Below, piece after piece: positions 1 through 5,947 of a stretch of 5,947 nucleotides of DNA. The stretch lies in NCBI GenBank assembly GCA_026984415.1, contig JALSSE010000001.1, positions 1-5,947 of the forward strand, given 5' to 3'. The notes under the pieces are model-generated. The model was not told the DNA's origin, did not search any database, and worked only from the letters and a program-made list of their open reading frames with translations. Every line of letters starts with the position of its first letter. Within the stretch, counting starts at the first letter, position 1. Made by a program: the position numbers and the translations under genes. This DNA comes from Hydrogenothermaceae bacterium. Lineage in GTDB: Bacteria > Aquificota > Aquificae > Hydrogenothermales > Hydrogenothermaceae.

Positions 1-1345
1 CAACAGAACCATCTCCGATTACAACTTCTTCACCGTCTAAATTAATTTTTGCAACTTTTTTACCTTTATGTACTCTGCATTCTCCCACTTCCATATCTTT
101 TCCTGCTTCATCTTCAAAGGCAGTAATTTCTTTTATATCTATTTCTCTGTTGTATGTACAGTTTAGTAAATCAATAAATGTTTTTTTCATATCTTTTAAT
201 GGAACTCTATCCTGTGGTCTTGAAGGTCCAGCCAGAGAAGGCTCTATTTCAGACATGTTTATCTCAACAATTGAAGAATATTCAGGATGTTCATCTCCGT
301 GGAAGAAAAGTTTATTCTCTTTTGTATAAGCCTCAACTAAATCTGCTGCTTCACTTCTGTTTGTAAGTCTTAAAAATTCAACAGTTTTTTCATCAACAGG
401 GAAGAATCCCATAGTTGCACCGTATTCAGGTGCCATGTTTGCAAGGGTTGTTCTATCTGGAACAGAAAGTTTTTTAACACCTTCCCCAAAAAATTCAACG
501 AATTTTTCAACAACTCCATGTTCTCTTAATTTCTGTGTAACTGTTAAAACTAAGTCTGTAGTTGTTGCTCCTTCTGGAAGTTCCCCTGTAAGTTTTACAC
601 CAACAACTTCAGGTATTTTCATGTAGTAAGGTTGTCCTAACATAACAGCTTCAGCTTCAATTCCACCTACACCCCATCCCATTACACCAAGACCGTTAAT
701 CATTGTAGTATGGGAGTCAGTACCAACAAGTGTATCAGGTAAAGCAACCGTTTCCCCATTTTCATCTTTAGTCATAACAACCTGTGCAACGTACTCAACG
801 TTAACCTGATGGATAATTCCAGCACCTGGTGGGAATATTCTAAGGTTATCAAAAGCTTTTTGAGCCCATTTTAAAAGCTGATATCTTTCCTTATTTCTTT
901 TGTATTCTAATTCTAAATTTTTCTTTAAAGCGTCTTCTGTTCCAAAGAAATCTATTTGTACAGAGTGGTCAATAACTAAGTCAACAGGAACGAGAGGGTT
1001 TATTTTTTGAGGGTCTTTACCAAGGTCTTTCATTGCGTCTCTCATTACTGCAAGGTCAACTACACCGGGAACTCCTGTGAAGTCCTGCATAATAACCCTT
1101 GCTGGATGGTGGGCTATTTCTCTTGGTGATTCGTATTTAGGTTTCCAGTTTGCTATTTCTTTAACATCTTCTTCTGAAACAACTTTTCCATCCCAGTTTC
1201 TTAAAAGGTTTTCTACTAAAACTCTAATTGAGAAAGGGAGTCTATCAATATTTCCAACCCCTTCTTCCTGTAATTTTGAAATGTTGTAAACTACATAATT
1301 TTTGCCGTTTACAGTTAGAGCTGATTTAAACATAGACTTTTCCAT
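1..1345 (-). CDS. acnA: Aconitate hydratase, AcnA/IRP1 type (3' truncated by window edge)
   Basis: This enzyme interconverts citrate and isocitrate through cis-aconitate in the cytoplasm, using a [4Fe-4S] cluster. The 448 visible residues are about half of the usual ~900. Family motifs are clear: IDHSVQ with Asp126-His127, TDSHTT with Asp210-Ser211-His212 followed by the glycine-rich [23 protein letters not shown], and [13 protein letters not shown] at about 369-381. The reading frame runs off the left edge at IGDGSV. In the family, the SCTN segment carrying the first cluster cysteine follows shortly after, so no cluster ligand is in view. The ATG at 1345 is chosen because AAGGAGG lies 8 nt upstream; a second in-frame ATG four codons later has no such support. 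The 58-bp gap to the Spy-like gene shows no confident promoter, so read-through from that gene is possible. If the host is an autotrophic Aquificota member, the enzyme may serve the reductive TCA cycle (inference). Confidence 0.96.
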   Translation of the reverse strand, partial: MEKSMFKSALTVNGKNYVVYNISKLQEEGVGNIDRLPFSIRVLVENLLRNWDGKVVSEEDVKEIANWKPKYESPREIAHHPARVIMQDFTGVPGVVDLAVMRDAMKDLGKDPQKINPLVPVDLVIDHSVQIDFFGTEDALKKNLELEYKRNKERYQLLKWAQKAFDNLRIFPPGAGIIHQVNVEYVAQVVMTKDENGETVALPDTLVGTDSHTTMINGLGVMGWGVGGIEAEAVMLGQPYYMKIPEVVGVKLTGELPEGATTTDLVLTVTQKLREHGVVEKFVEFFGEGVKKLSVPDRTTLANMAPEYGATMGFFPVDEKTVEFLRLTNRSEAADLVEAYTKENKLFFHGDEHPEYSSIVEINMSEIEPSLAGPSRPQDRVPLKDMKKTFIDLLNCTYNREIDIKEITAFEDEAGKDMEVGECRVHKGKKVAKINLDGEEVVIGDGSV

Positions 1346-1403
1346 ATACTTTTCCTCCTTGTTAGTTTTGATTAATTATTTTAACAAAATTAAGTGGAGA
1401 TTA

Positions 1404-1961
1404 TTAAATAATACTTTTTTCATAGTAAGTTAAAAGTCTTTCATACTGTTCACGGGTTAGAGTATTCTGAATAACCCTTACCATTTTTATATTATAAATT
1501 GTCAGTTCTGCTTTAAGTTTTGCTATGTCTACAACTAACTCTTTTATTCTTTTGGGATTTCCACCTCTGAGTATTAAAGTTTTTAGCTCTTCTTCATCTT
1601 TACTTGCAAGTTTTGCTTTTTTTACCATTTCTGGATGGTAGTCATCGTAAAAACTTTTTATCTGTTCCATCTGCTCTAATGTTATTCCTAAATCTTTTGC
1701 ATGTGATTTTAATACTAAAAGTAAATTTATCCTTTCAATTAGAAAGTATTTGTCCATCCATGTGTCATCTTCTATGTTGAAACCAGTTTCTTCACTAAAT
1801 ATGTCTGAACTATTTTCATCATTTTGTTCTGAAGGTGTTGTTGACTCCTGAGTATTTGCTTCATTTCCAAATATTTCATCAACTTCATTCTGGGAATATG
1901 CCTGTAAATTTAGAGAAATTAGAACTAAAAAAACAGCTATCAGACTGTATATCTTTTTCAA
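1404..1961 (-). CDS. Exported Spy/CpxP-like (LTxxQ-type) periplasmic protein
   Basis: This is a 185-residue secreted protein. Residues 1-23 form a signal peptide: a Lys-Lys start, a hydrophobic core, and an A-Y-S cleavage site before Gln24. Residues 25-68 are an acidic Asn/Ser/Thr/Glu-rich, probably disordered linker. Residues 70-183 look all-helical and carry two LTxxQ-like motifs, ITLEQ at about 93-97 and LTREQ at about 168-172, in the arrangement of the Spy/CpxP/heavy-metal-sensor superfamily. Members of that group are periplasmic chaperones or metal/envelope-stress proteins; the exact role here is unknown. The start is TTG at 1961, backed by GGAGG five nt upstream. The only in-frame ATG lies at residue 69 and would lose the signal peptide. 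Translation ends with two consecutive TAA codons. It has its own probable promoter. The family call rests on motif and fold pattern only, so a generic helical periplasmic protein is the alternative. Confidence 0.8.
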   Translation of the reverse strand: MKKIYSLIAVFLVLISLNLQAYSQNEVDEIFGNEANTQESTTPSEQNDENSSDIFSEETGFNIEDDTWMDKYFLIERINLLLVLKSHAKDLGITLEQMEQIKSFYDDYHPEMVKKAKLASKDEEELKTLILRGGNPKRIKELVVDIAKLKAELTIYNIKMVRVIQNTLTREQYERLLTYYEKSII

Positions 1962-1963
1962 GA

Positions 1964-1973
1964 CCGCCTCCGT
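1964..1973 (-). promoter_or_regulatory. Shine-Dalgarno that fixes the TTG start of the Spy-like gene
   Basis: On the minus strand GGAGG (1971-1967) precedes the TTG at 1961 by five nt (CGGTC). This strong site, directly in front of the Lys-Lys signal-peptide start, makes the non-ATG initiation credible. Confidence 0.8.
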
Positions 1974-1989
1974 AGATTTTGTTTTATTT

Positions 1990-2018
1990 ATTATAATACA
2001 TCCAAATTTTTAAAGAAA
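1990..2018 (-). promoter_or_regulatory. Probable sigma-70-type promoter for the Spy-like gene
   Basis: A perfect TATAAT (-10) lies at 1995-1990 on the minus strand. The element 17 bp upstream, TTTCTT (2018-2013), is a weak -35. Transcription would begin near 1983, giving a leader of roughly 20 nt that contains the GGAGG site. In such AT-rich DNA a TATAAT alone is modest evidence. Confidence 0.45.
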
Positions 2019-2055
2019 AAGTGAGAAATATCAATTATATATTCTAAAAGTCACT
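2012..2055 (-). terminator. Weak terminator-like hairpin after the small membrane gene
   Basis: Reading the minus strand, AGTGA (2055-2051) pairs with TCACT (2024-2020), and an inner AATAT can pair with ATATT. A TTTTCTTT tract follows directly. The structure overlaps the small gene's stop codon and the -35 region of the next promoter. The stem is AT-rich and interrupted, so it would be weak, above all at high temperature. It may only mark the end of the upstream operon by position. Confidence 0.28.
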
Positions 2056-2209
2056 GAATTTTTTTAGGGCTTATTATCTTTTTCTCTTTTATGTTTTTAT
2101 AGATAAAAATTCCTGCTATCATACCAAGTGAGAAAATTCCTAAATAGAAACTCATTTTAAGAAATGACACAAAAGCAAGGACAGCCAGTAAAATATACAT
2201 ATACTTCAT
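2051..2209 (-). CDS. Small membrane protein, 52 residues, coupled to the glycosyltransferase
   Basis: I do not recognise the family. The reading frame starts with ATG at 2209 and ends with TGA at 2051-2053. The protein begins MKYMYILLAV and has two short hydrophobic stretches, about residues 3-17 and 21-38, split by a short turn with one lysine. The tail from residue 39 on is basic and polar (KNIKEKK and onward), suggesting one or two membrane passes with the tail in the cytoplasm. GAAGGGA lies five nt before the ATG, inside the last codons of the glycosyltransferase gene, whose TAA is only one nt away; the two are thus probably translationally coupled. A partner or stabilising subunit for the glycosyltransferase is possible, but nothing beyond position supports it. 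Good start-site signals and hydrophobic content argue against a chance frame. Confidence 0.68.
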   Translation of the reverse strand: MKYMYILLAVLAFVSFLKMSFYLGIFSLGMIAGIFIYKNIKEKKIISPKKIQ

Positions 2210-2210
2210 A

Positions 2211-3782
2211 TTATCCCTTCCTATAAACTAAAAGAACAGATGTTGTTTTTTCAAATAAATCTCTTCTCTCTTTTAAAATTTTTAAACCTTTAATCCCTTG
2301 AATATCTTTTAAATATTTTTTTCTTGTCAGTATGTATATTTTATCCTCTTTTAGAAATTTTACTAAATTTGAAACATTATGGAATTTTTTTATTGGTTTT
2401 CTTAAATAAAAAGCAAAAGCCGGGTTAAAGGCTTTGTATGCCACAACTGGTTTTGTTTTGTCAATTAAAGGAAGCATTACCATAACAGGATTTTGCTTAT
2501 CAATTTTTGGAAATAAAAAGTAAAAAAATAAAAATATCATAACTATTGATGTTGAAGAAAGGGAGAAATTTATTTTTGATGAATCCTTTTTTAAATAAAA
2601 TAAAACAGCAAAAATCCCGCCTATTGTAAGAACAATAAAGAAATAAGAAAGGTATGTTAAGTGTAATAAAACAGGTTCACTTTTCAGTCCAAAATATACA
2701 CCAACGATTATTAGTACAGTGATAAAAATGTAAAATACCAAACTCCATACTACTTTGTATTTTTTTAAATCTATAAATTTCATTTTCCACATAAAATAAC
2801 CTAACAGAACTGCAAATGAAGGATAAACAGGCGTTGTGTAGTTCGGTAATTTTGTTTTTGATATAGAGAAAAATCCTACGTAAATAACAACTACAAAAAT
2901 TAAAAAAACAAGGAAATCACTTTTAAATCTATTTTTCCATCCAGAAATAAATGTTTGAATAACATAAATACTGAAAGGTAAAAGCCCAAAGAACACAAAA
3001 AGAAATGTTAATATAAAAAGACCGCCGTGACCTTCCATAGGTTCAGAAAATCTACTTAAATTGTGTTTAAAAATAAATTCGTAAGTCCACTGTCCATTTG
3101 TTTTAATAGTTACTGCTATATACCATGGTAAAGCTACAGCAAGAAGTAAAATTGTTCCTCTTATAGGTTTTAAAAATTTTATAGTTTCTAAATTTAAGCT
3201 TTTTTTGTATACCATAAACGATAAAACAATAATAGCAGGTAAAACAACAGCAACAGGACCTTTTGTAAGAACTCCCAATCCCATAGATAAATAAGATAGG
3301 TATATAAACTTATCATTTCTTTCTGTAAATCCTGTGTAAAATGAAAATAGTGTTAATGTTATGTAAAAAATCAGATAAGGGTCTGGGACAGCCATATGAA
3401 ACTGTAAGGCGGTATGAAGAGACGAAATCAAAACCAACGACGAGTAAAAAGCCACTTTTTCCCCAAAAAATCTCCTTGAAAAAAGAAAAGTTATCAGAAC
3501 AGTTAAAGCCCCAAAAACAGATGAGAAAAACCTTGCTGAGAATTCAGAAACTCCAAAAAGCTTGTAAGCAATAATCATAAAATAGTAATGCATAGGTGGT
3601 TTGTCTGTTCTTAGTTCATAGTTAAAGGTTGGGACTATGTAATCTCCCCTTTCCATCATTTCCCTTGCACAGGAAGCATTTTTAGCCTCATCTAAACTGT
3701 ATATGGAAATTCCACCTATATTTGAAGAAAAAATAAAATAACTTATTAAAAAGATAAAAAAGGGAAGTATTGATTTATTCAT
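2211..3782 (-). CDS. ArnT/PMT-like family 39 membrane glycosyltransferase
   Basis: This 523-residue inner-membrane protein resembles ArnT and other PMT-fold enzymes, which move a sugar from a polyprenyl-phosphate donor to an acceptor on the periplasmic side. The first membrane helix (about 5-22) is followed by a periplasmic loop with SLDEAK (Asp31-Glu32, the expected catalytic pair) and RTDKPP (58-63). Further family signatures are a VPDPYL acidic site (Asp134), GLGVLTKGP (168-176), HNLSRF (240-245) and SKTKLPNYTTPVYP (308-321). About twelve hydrophobic segments run to residue ~424, then a soluble C-terminal part of about 100 residues, close to the ~550-residue ArnT layout. The acceptor is unknown: lipid A, another lipid or a protein are all possible. 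The ATG at 3782 lies 24 nt after the mobA stop and has no visible Shine-Dalgarno; a TATAAT close by raises the possibility of a near-leaderless transcript. Confidence 0.88.
   Translation of the reverse strand: MNKSILPFFIFLISYFIFSSNIGGISIYSLDEAKNASCAREMMERGDYIVPTFNYELRTDKPPMHYYFMIIAYKLFGVSEFSARFFSSVFGALTVLITFLFSRRFFGEKVAFYSSLVLISSLHTALQFHMAVPDPYLIFYITLTLFSFYTGFTERNDKFIYLSYLSMGLGVLTKGPVAVVLPAIIVLSFMVYKKSLNLETIKFLKPIRGTILLLAVALPWYIAVTIKTNGQWTYEFIFKHNLSRFSEPMEGHGGLFILTFLFVFFGLLPFSIYVIQTFISGWKNRFKSDFLVFLIFVVVIYVGFFSISKTKLPNYTTPVYPSFAVLLGYFMWKMKFIDLKKYKVVWSLVFYIFITVLIIVGVYFGLKSEPVLLHLTYLSYFFIVLTIGGIFAVLFYLKKDSSKINFSLSSTSIVMIFLFFYFLFPKIDKQNPVMVMLPLIDKTKPVVAYKAFNPAFAFYLRKPIKKFHNVSNLVKFLKEDKIYILTRKKYLKDIQGIKGLKILKERRDLFEKTTSVLLVYRKG
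2214..2220 (-). promoter_or_regulatory. Shine-Dalgarno inside the glycosyltransferase 3' end
   Basis: GAAGGGA on the minus strand overlaps the final codons of the glycosyltransferase gene and sits five nt before the ATG at 2209. It is the main evidence that the 52-codon frame downstream is a real gene. Confidence 0.65.
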
Positions 3783-3790
3783 TATTAAAT

Positions 3791-3812
3791 AATTATAAGT
3801 TAAATTTTAACT
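3791..3812 (-). promoter_or_regulatory. Possible internal promoter and 7-bp inverted repeat before the glycosyltransferase gene
   Basis: On the minus strand TATAAT (3797-3792) ends nine nt before the ATG at 3782, with no good -35 at the usual distance. Immediately upstream lies a perfect inverted repeat, AGTTAAA and TTTAACT around one central base (3798-3812), which overlaps the mobA stop codon and could be an operator. The base composition makes chance occurrence plausible. Confidence 0.3.
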
Positions 3813-4433
3813 GTTTTCTTTTTCGTCAGATTTTATGTTTAGTAGAGACTGATAACTTTCTTTTGTGTTTACGCTGAAGTAAGAGTAAAGATATTTATCA
3901 ATTTTTTTTAACTCTTCTCCATTAACAAGTTTTACATTTAAGTTTTCTAAAAATGCCATTAAAGATTTTTTTCCCTGTTTTTCAAAAACTTCTTTTGAAA
4001 GTTCTAAGGCATTTTTTTTGTATAAAGCATTTAACGGCTGAATTTTACCATTAATGTCAGGAATAACAGCATCATAATCGTTTATTTTTTGGACAAAAAA
4101 TGGAATTATTTCTGGATTTAATAATGGGGTATCACACGGAGTTATGTAAACAAGTTGATTTTTAATTTTACTCAGGCTACTTAATATACCGTTTAATGGA
4201 CCTTCATAAGGGTATTTATCTTTAACAAATACAATTTCAGAAGAGAGGTTTTTTGTTTCCTTTGTATAAAGGTTTTCTTCTTTATTTATCACTATAACAA
4301 TCTGATTACAGTATTTATCTAAAGCTTCTAATATATGTCTTAAAAATGATTTTTCTTTGAATTTCAGGAAGGCTTTATCTTTACCCATTCTTTTGCTCTT
4401 GCCACCGGCAAGAACAACCCCTGTAATGTCCAT
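3807..4433 (-). CDS. mobA: Molybdenum cofactor guanylyltransferase MobA
   Basis: MobA joins GMP from GTP to molybdopterin, making the guanine dinucleotide form of the cofactor used by DMSO-reductase-family enzymes such as periplasmic nitrate reductase, formate dehydrogenase and polysulfide reductase. The 208 residues fit the family length (about 190-200). Visible motifs are the nucleotide-binding LAGGKSKRMGKDKA (8-21), EGPLNGI (77-83), TPCDTPLL with the likely metal-binding Asp101, and QPLNALY (132-138). The C-terminal SVNTKES (187-193) matches the usual NTPED-like segment only loosely. There is no MobB fusion. It starts seven nt after the DUF507 stop, and no well-placed Shine-Dalgarno is visible (AGAGG lies 17 nt away), so coupling to the upstream gene is likely. 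A related nucleotidyltransferase such as a CTP-dependent MocA is less likely given the motif set and length. Confidence 0.9.
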   Translation of the reverse strand: MDITGVVLAGGKSKRMGKDKAFLKFKEKSFLRHILEALDKYCNQIVIVINKEENLYTKETKNLSSEIVFVKDKYPYEGPLNGILSSLSKIKNQLVYITPCDTPLLNPEIIPFFVQKINDYDAVIPDINGKIQPLNALYKKNALELSKEVFEKQGKKSLMAFLENLNVKLVNGEELKKIDKYLYSYFSVNTKESYQSLLNIKSDEKENS

Positions 4434-4440
4434 TGATAAT

Positions 4441-4989
4441 TTACAATAATCCTCTTTTCTTCAAGGCATCTTCGTAAATTCTGTTGTACAGTATTCTCCA
4501 CTCAGGAGTTCCTTCTAATATTTTTTTAGAGTAAGATTTAATTCTTCTTCTTACTTCCCTATCAATTTCTTTTTCTTCCCTTACAATCTGTTTAAGAATT
4601 TCAAAAACCTTTTTTCTGATTTTATTAGGATGTTCAAATATCTCAATAGATGGGTCAGTTTCTATATATTTTTTAATTTTGTGGGCTATCTGGTTCATCC
4701 TTTCTTCAGGGTCAAGGTGAATATTTCTTTCCTCTGCCAATTTTTCTTTTACTTTTAAAACTGCTGTTCTGTACCTTATATCTTCTGATTCTATGAGATG
4801 CATATGACTTTCTACTAATTTTTGGGCATTTTCTTCTAACTCTTTTTCTTCTTTAATTGCTTCCATAATAATGTCTAAAACTTTCTGTCTGAACTCCTGA
4901 GGATTTTCAGGTTCTACGTAATGACTTTCTATTAAATCTTCTGAAATTTTATTGGCTATTCTTTCCACCAGCTTTGCTGGTAGTTTCAT
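4441..4989 (-). CDS. DUF507 family protein with two tandem repeats
   Basis: This is a 182-residue, highly charged, apparently all-helical cytoplasmic protein with no signal peptide or membrane segment. It matches my memory of DUF507, a family of unknown function usually about 90 residues long. Two halves align at an offset of about 90-92 residues: IANKI (11-15) with IAHKI (101-105), PQEFRQKV (30-37) with PNKIRKKV (121-128), and IKEEKEL (45-51) with VREEKEI (136-142). The second half keeps the more typical end, with KKILEGTPEW (155-164) and a final KKRG. The ATG at 4989 follows GGAGG by seven nt. It is the first gene after a strong promoter and leads the mobA and glycosyltransferase genes. Function cannot be inferred from sequence; coiled-coil or nucleic-acid-binding roles would both suit the charge pattern. 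Confidence 0.82.
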   Translation of the reverse strand: MKLPAKLVERIANKISEDLIESHYVEPENPQEFRQKVLDIIMEAIKEEKELEENAQKLVESHMHLIESEDIRYRTAVLKVKEKLAEERNIHLDPEERMNQIAHKIKKYIETDPSIEIFEHPNKIRKKVFEILKQIVREEKEIDREVRRRIKSYSKKILEGTPEWRILYNRIYEDALKKRGLL

Positions 4990-5017
4990 ATAAATTCCTC
5001 CAAAATTTGTTTTAAAG

Positions 5018-5046
5018 ATTATATTACAATTATAAAGTTAAATCAA
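5018..5046 (-). promoter_or_regulatory. Sigma-70-type promoter for the DUF507-mobA-glycosyltransferase unit
   Basis: On the minus strand TTGATT (-35, 5046-5041) is separated by exactly 17 bp from a perfect TATAAT (-10, 5023-5018). Transcription would start near 5011, leaving a leader of about 20 nt with GGAGG at 5001-4997. The site falls in the 59-bp gap between the hisC stop and the DUF507 start, where a promoter is expected. A second TATAAT sits at 5034-5029 and could be an alternative -10. Confidence 0.7.
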
Positions 5047-5048
5047 AG

Positions 5049-5947
5049 TTAGCCGTTTTTCAAAAATTTTAAATTTTCAAGAAATTTTTTGTTTTCTTCC
5101 TCAGTTCCAATTGAAACCCTTAAATGATTTACCAGTCCAAAAGCAGGTCTTACAATTATTCCATTTCTTAACAGCCTATCGTATACTTCATCTGAATTTT
5201 GTATTTTAAATAAAATGAAATTTCCATAGGTTGGGTAGAAATGTATATTTAACCTTTCTAATCCTTCATACAGTATCTCTTTACCTTTTTCATTTTCATT
5301 GACAGAAAACTCAACAAATTTCTGGTCTTTTAGTGCTTCAATTGCCCCAATCTGTGCCAGATGGTTTATATTGAACGGTTGTCTTACCCTTTCTAAAATC
5401 TCAATAATCTCTTTTTTTGAAACACCATACCCTATCCTTAATCCTGCTAATCCATAAGCCTTTGAAAATGTTCTTAAAACAATAACATTTTTATTTTCTG
5501 GTATCTTTGGGTTTAATGGATGTATGTAGTGTGTTCCATCTGGAACTCCGTGTCCTTTTGCATATTCAAAGTATGCTTCATCTAAAACTACAAGGACATT
5601 ATCAGGAACGTTTTTTATAAATTCATCCATTTCTTCTTTTAGATTTGCAAATCCTGTTGGATTACATGGGTTATCAATAAAAATAACTTTTGTTTTTTCT
5701 GTAATAGACTGGAGCATTTTATTTAAGTCCCTTGATAAATCTTCCTCAACTGGAACTTCTTTAAAAATACCTCCTGATAGTTGCGTAACTAATTTATAAA
5801 CGATGAATGAGTACTGGAAGGCTAAAACTTCATCACCTTCAGATACAAATGTTCTTGTTATTAAATCAATTATTTCATTTGAGCCATTCCCAAAAATGAT
5901 TTCTTCAGGATTAATAGACAAAAATTTTGCTAAATCCTGCCTTAAGT
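5049..5947 (-). CDS. hisC: Histidinol-phosphate aminotransferase (5' truncated by window edge)
   Basis: This PLP-dependent class I/II aminotransferase makes histidinol phosphate from imidazole-acetol phosphate and glutamate in histidine synthesis; related enzymes also serve aromatic amino acids. There are 298 visible residues of about 350, and the frame is open to the right edge (LRQDLAKF precedes SINPEE), so the true start lies outside. Motifs in order, by visible residue: GNGSNEIIDL (~19-28), DNPCNPTG (~91-98), DEAYFEYA (~122-129), the PLP-lysine motif SKAYGLAGLRIGYG with Lys162, RQPFNINHLAQ, and a C-terminal RPAFG plus HLRVSIGT with the substrate-carboxylate arginine. It ends with TAA, and the next gene has its own promoter 59 bp away, so hisC probably belongs to a separate transcript. 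No terminator hairpin is evident after it. Confidence 0.95.
   Translation of the reverse strand, partial: LRQDLAKFLSINPEEIIFGNGSNEIIDLITRTFVSEGDEVLAFQYSFIVYKLVTQLSGGIFKEVPVEEDLSRDLNKMLQSITEKTKVIFIDNPCNPTGFANLKEEMDEFIKNVPDNVLVVLDEAYFEYAKGHGVPDGTHYIHPLNPKIPENKNVIVLRTFSKAYGLAGLRIGYGVSKKEIIEILERVRQPFNINHLAQIGAIEALKDQKFVEFSVNENEKGKEILYEGLERLNIHFYPTYGNFILFKIQNSDEVYDRLLRNGIIVRPAFGLVNHLRVSIGTEEENKKFLENLKFLKNG

Noticed and set aside
178..1289. Three plus-strand open frames of 62-70 codons (178-366, 435-626, 1077-1289)
   Set aside because: All are antisense to the aconitase coding region, which shows continuous family motifs; no start-site signals or recognisable protein features support them.
1378..1383. 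TAAAAT as a -10 element for acnA
   Set aside because: No acceptable -35 lies 16-18 bp upstream, and such hexamers are common by chance in this AT-rich gap.
3341..3574. Plus-strand 77-codon Lys-rich open frame
   Set aside because: It lies wholly antisense to the well-supported glycosyltransferase gene, and its Lys/Gln/Thr-rich composition is what the complement of hydrophobic codons gives. It has no convincing Shine-Dalgarno.
5029..5034. Second TATAAT upstream of the DUF507 gene as the main -10
   Set aside because: The TATAAT at 5023-5018 has a TTGATT at the ideal 17-bp distance, so the second copy is kept only as a possible alternative.
5059..5095. A/T-run repeat pattern at the 3' end of hisC
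   Set aside because: It is explained by Phe, Lys and Asn codons in the C-terminal residues FLENLKFLKNG; there is no sign of a separate repeat or terminator.
5919..5921. TTG as the start codon of hisC
   Set aside because: The frame continues upstream to the window edge with sequence (LRQDLAKF) typical of the HisC family just before this point, and the N-terminal ~50 residues of the family would be missing. The real start is outside the window.

Overview
The window is AT-rich, compact bacterial chromosome with every supported gene on the minus strand, so genes read from high to low coordinates. Protein content and base composition fit a thermophilic, low-GC Gram-negative lineage. My best guess is Aquificota, perhaps a Hydrogenothermaceae member such as Sulfurihydrogenibium, but this is recall-based inference and not proven by the sequence. 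No tRNA, rRNA, CRISPR array, insertion sequence or phage gene is visible.

In transcription order the layout is: (1) the 3' part of hisC (histidinol-phosphate aminotransferase), entering from the right edge and stopping at 5049; (2) a 59-bp gap holding the best promoter of the window (TTGATT, 17-bp spacer, TATAAT); (3) a tightly packed unit of a two-repeat DUF507 protein (4441-4989), mobA (3807-4433), an ArnT/PMT-type membrane glycosyltransferase (2211-3782) and a 52-residue membrane protein (2051-2209); (4) a 90-bp gap with a weak terminator-like hairpin and a probable promoter; (5) an exported Spy/CpxP-like protein with a TTG start (1404-1961); (6) the N-terminal half of an AcnA-type aconitase (start at 1345), leaving by the left edge just before its first iron-sulfur cysteine.

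The genes cover amino-acid synthesis (hisC), molybdenum cofactor maturation (mobA), central carbon metabolism (aconitase) and the cell envelope (glycosyltransferase, small membrane protein, Spy-like protein). Apart from a possible envelope theme, I see no single pathway joining them. There is no gap over 300 bp without a gene. I found no convincing new system. The items most worth a second look are the internally duplicated DUF507 protein at the head of the operon, the small membrane gene coupled to the glycosyltransferase, and the near-leaderless start of the glycosyltransferase gene.
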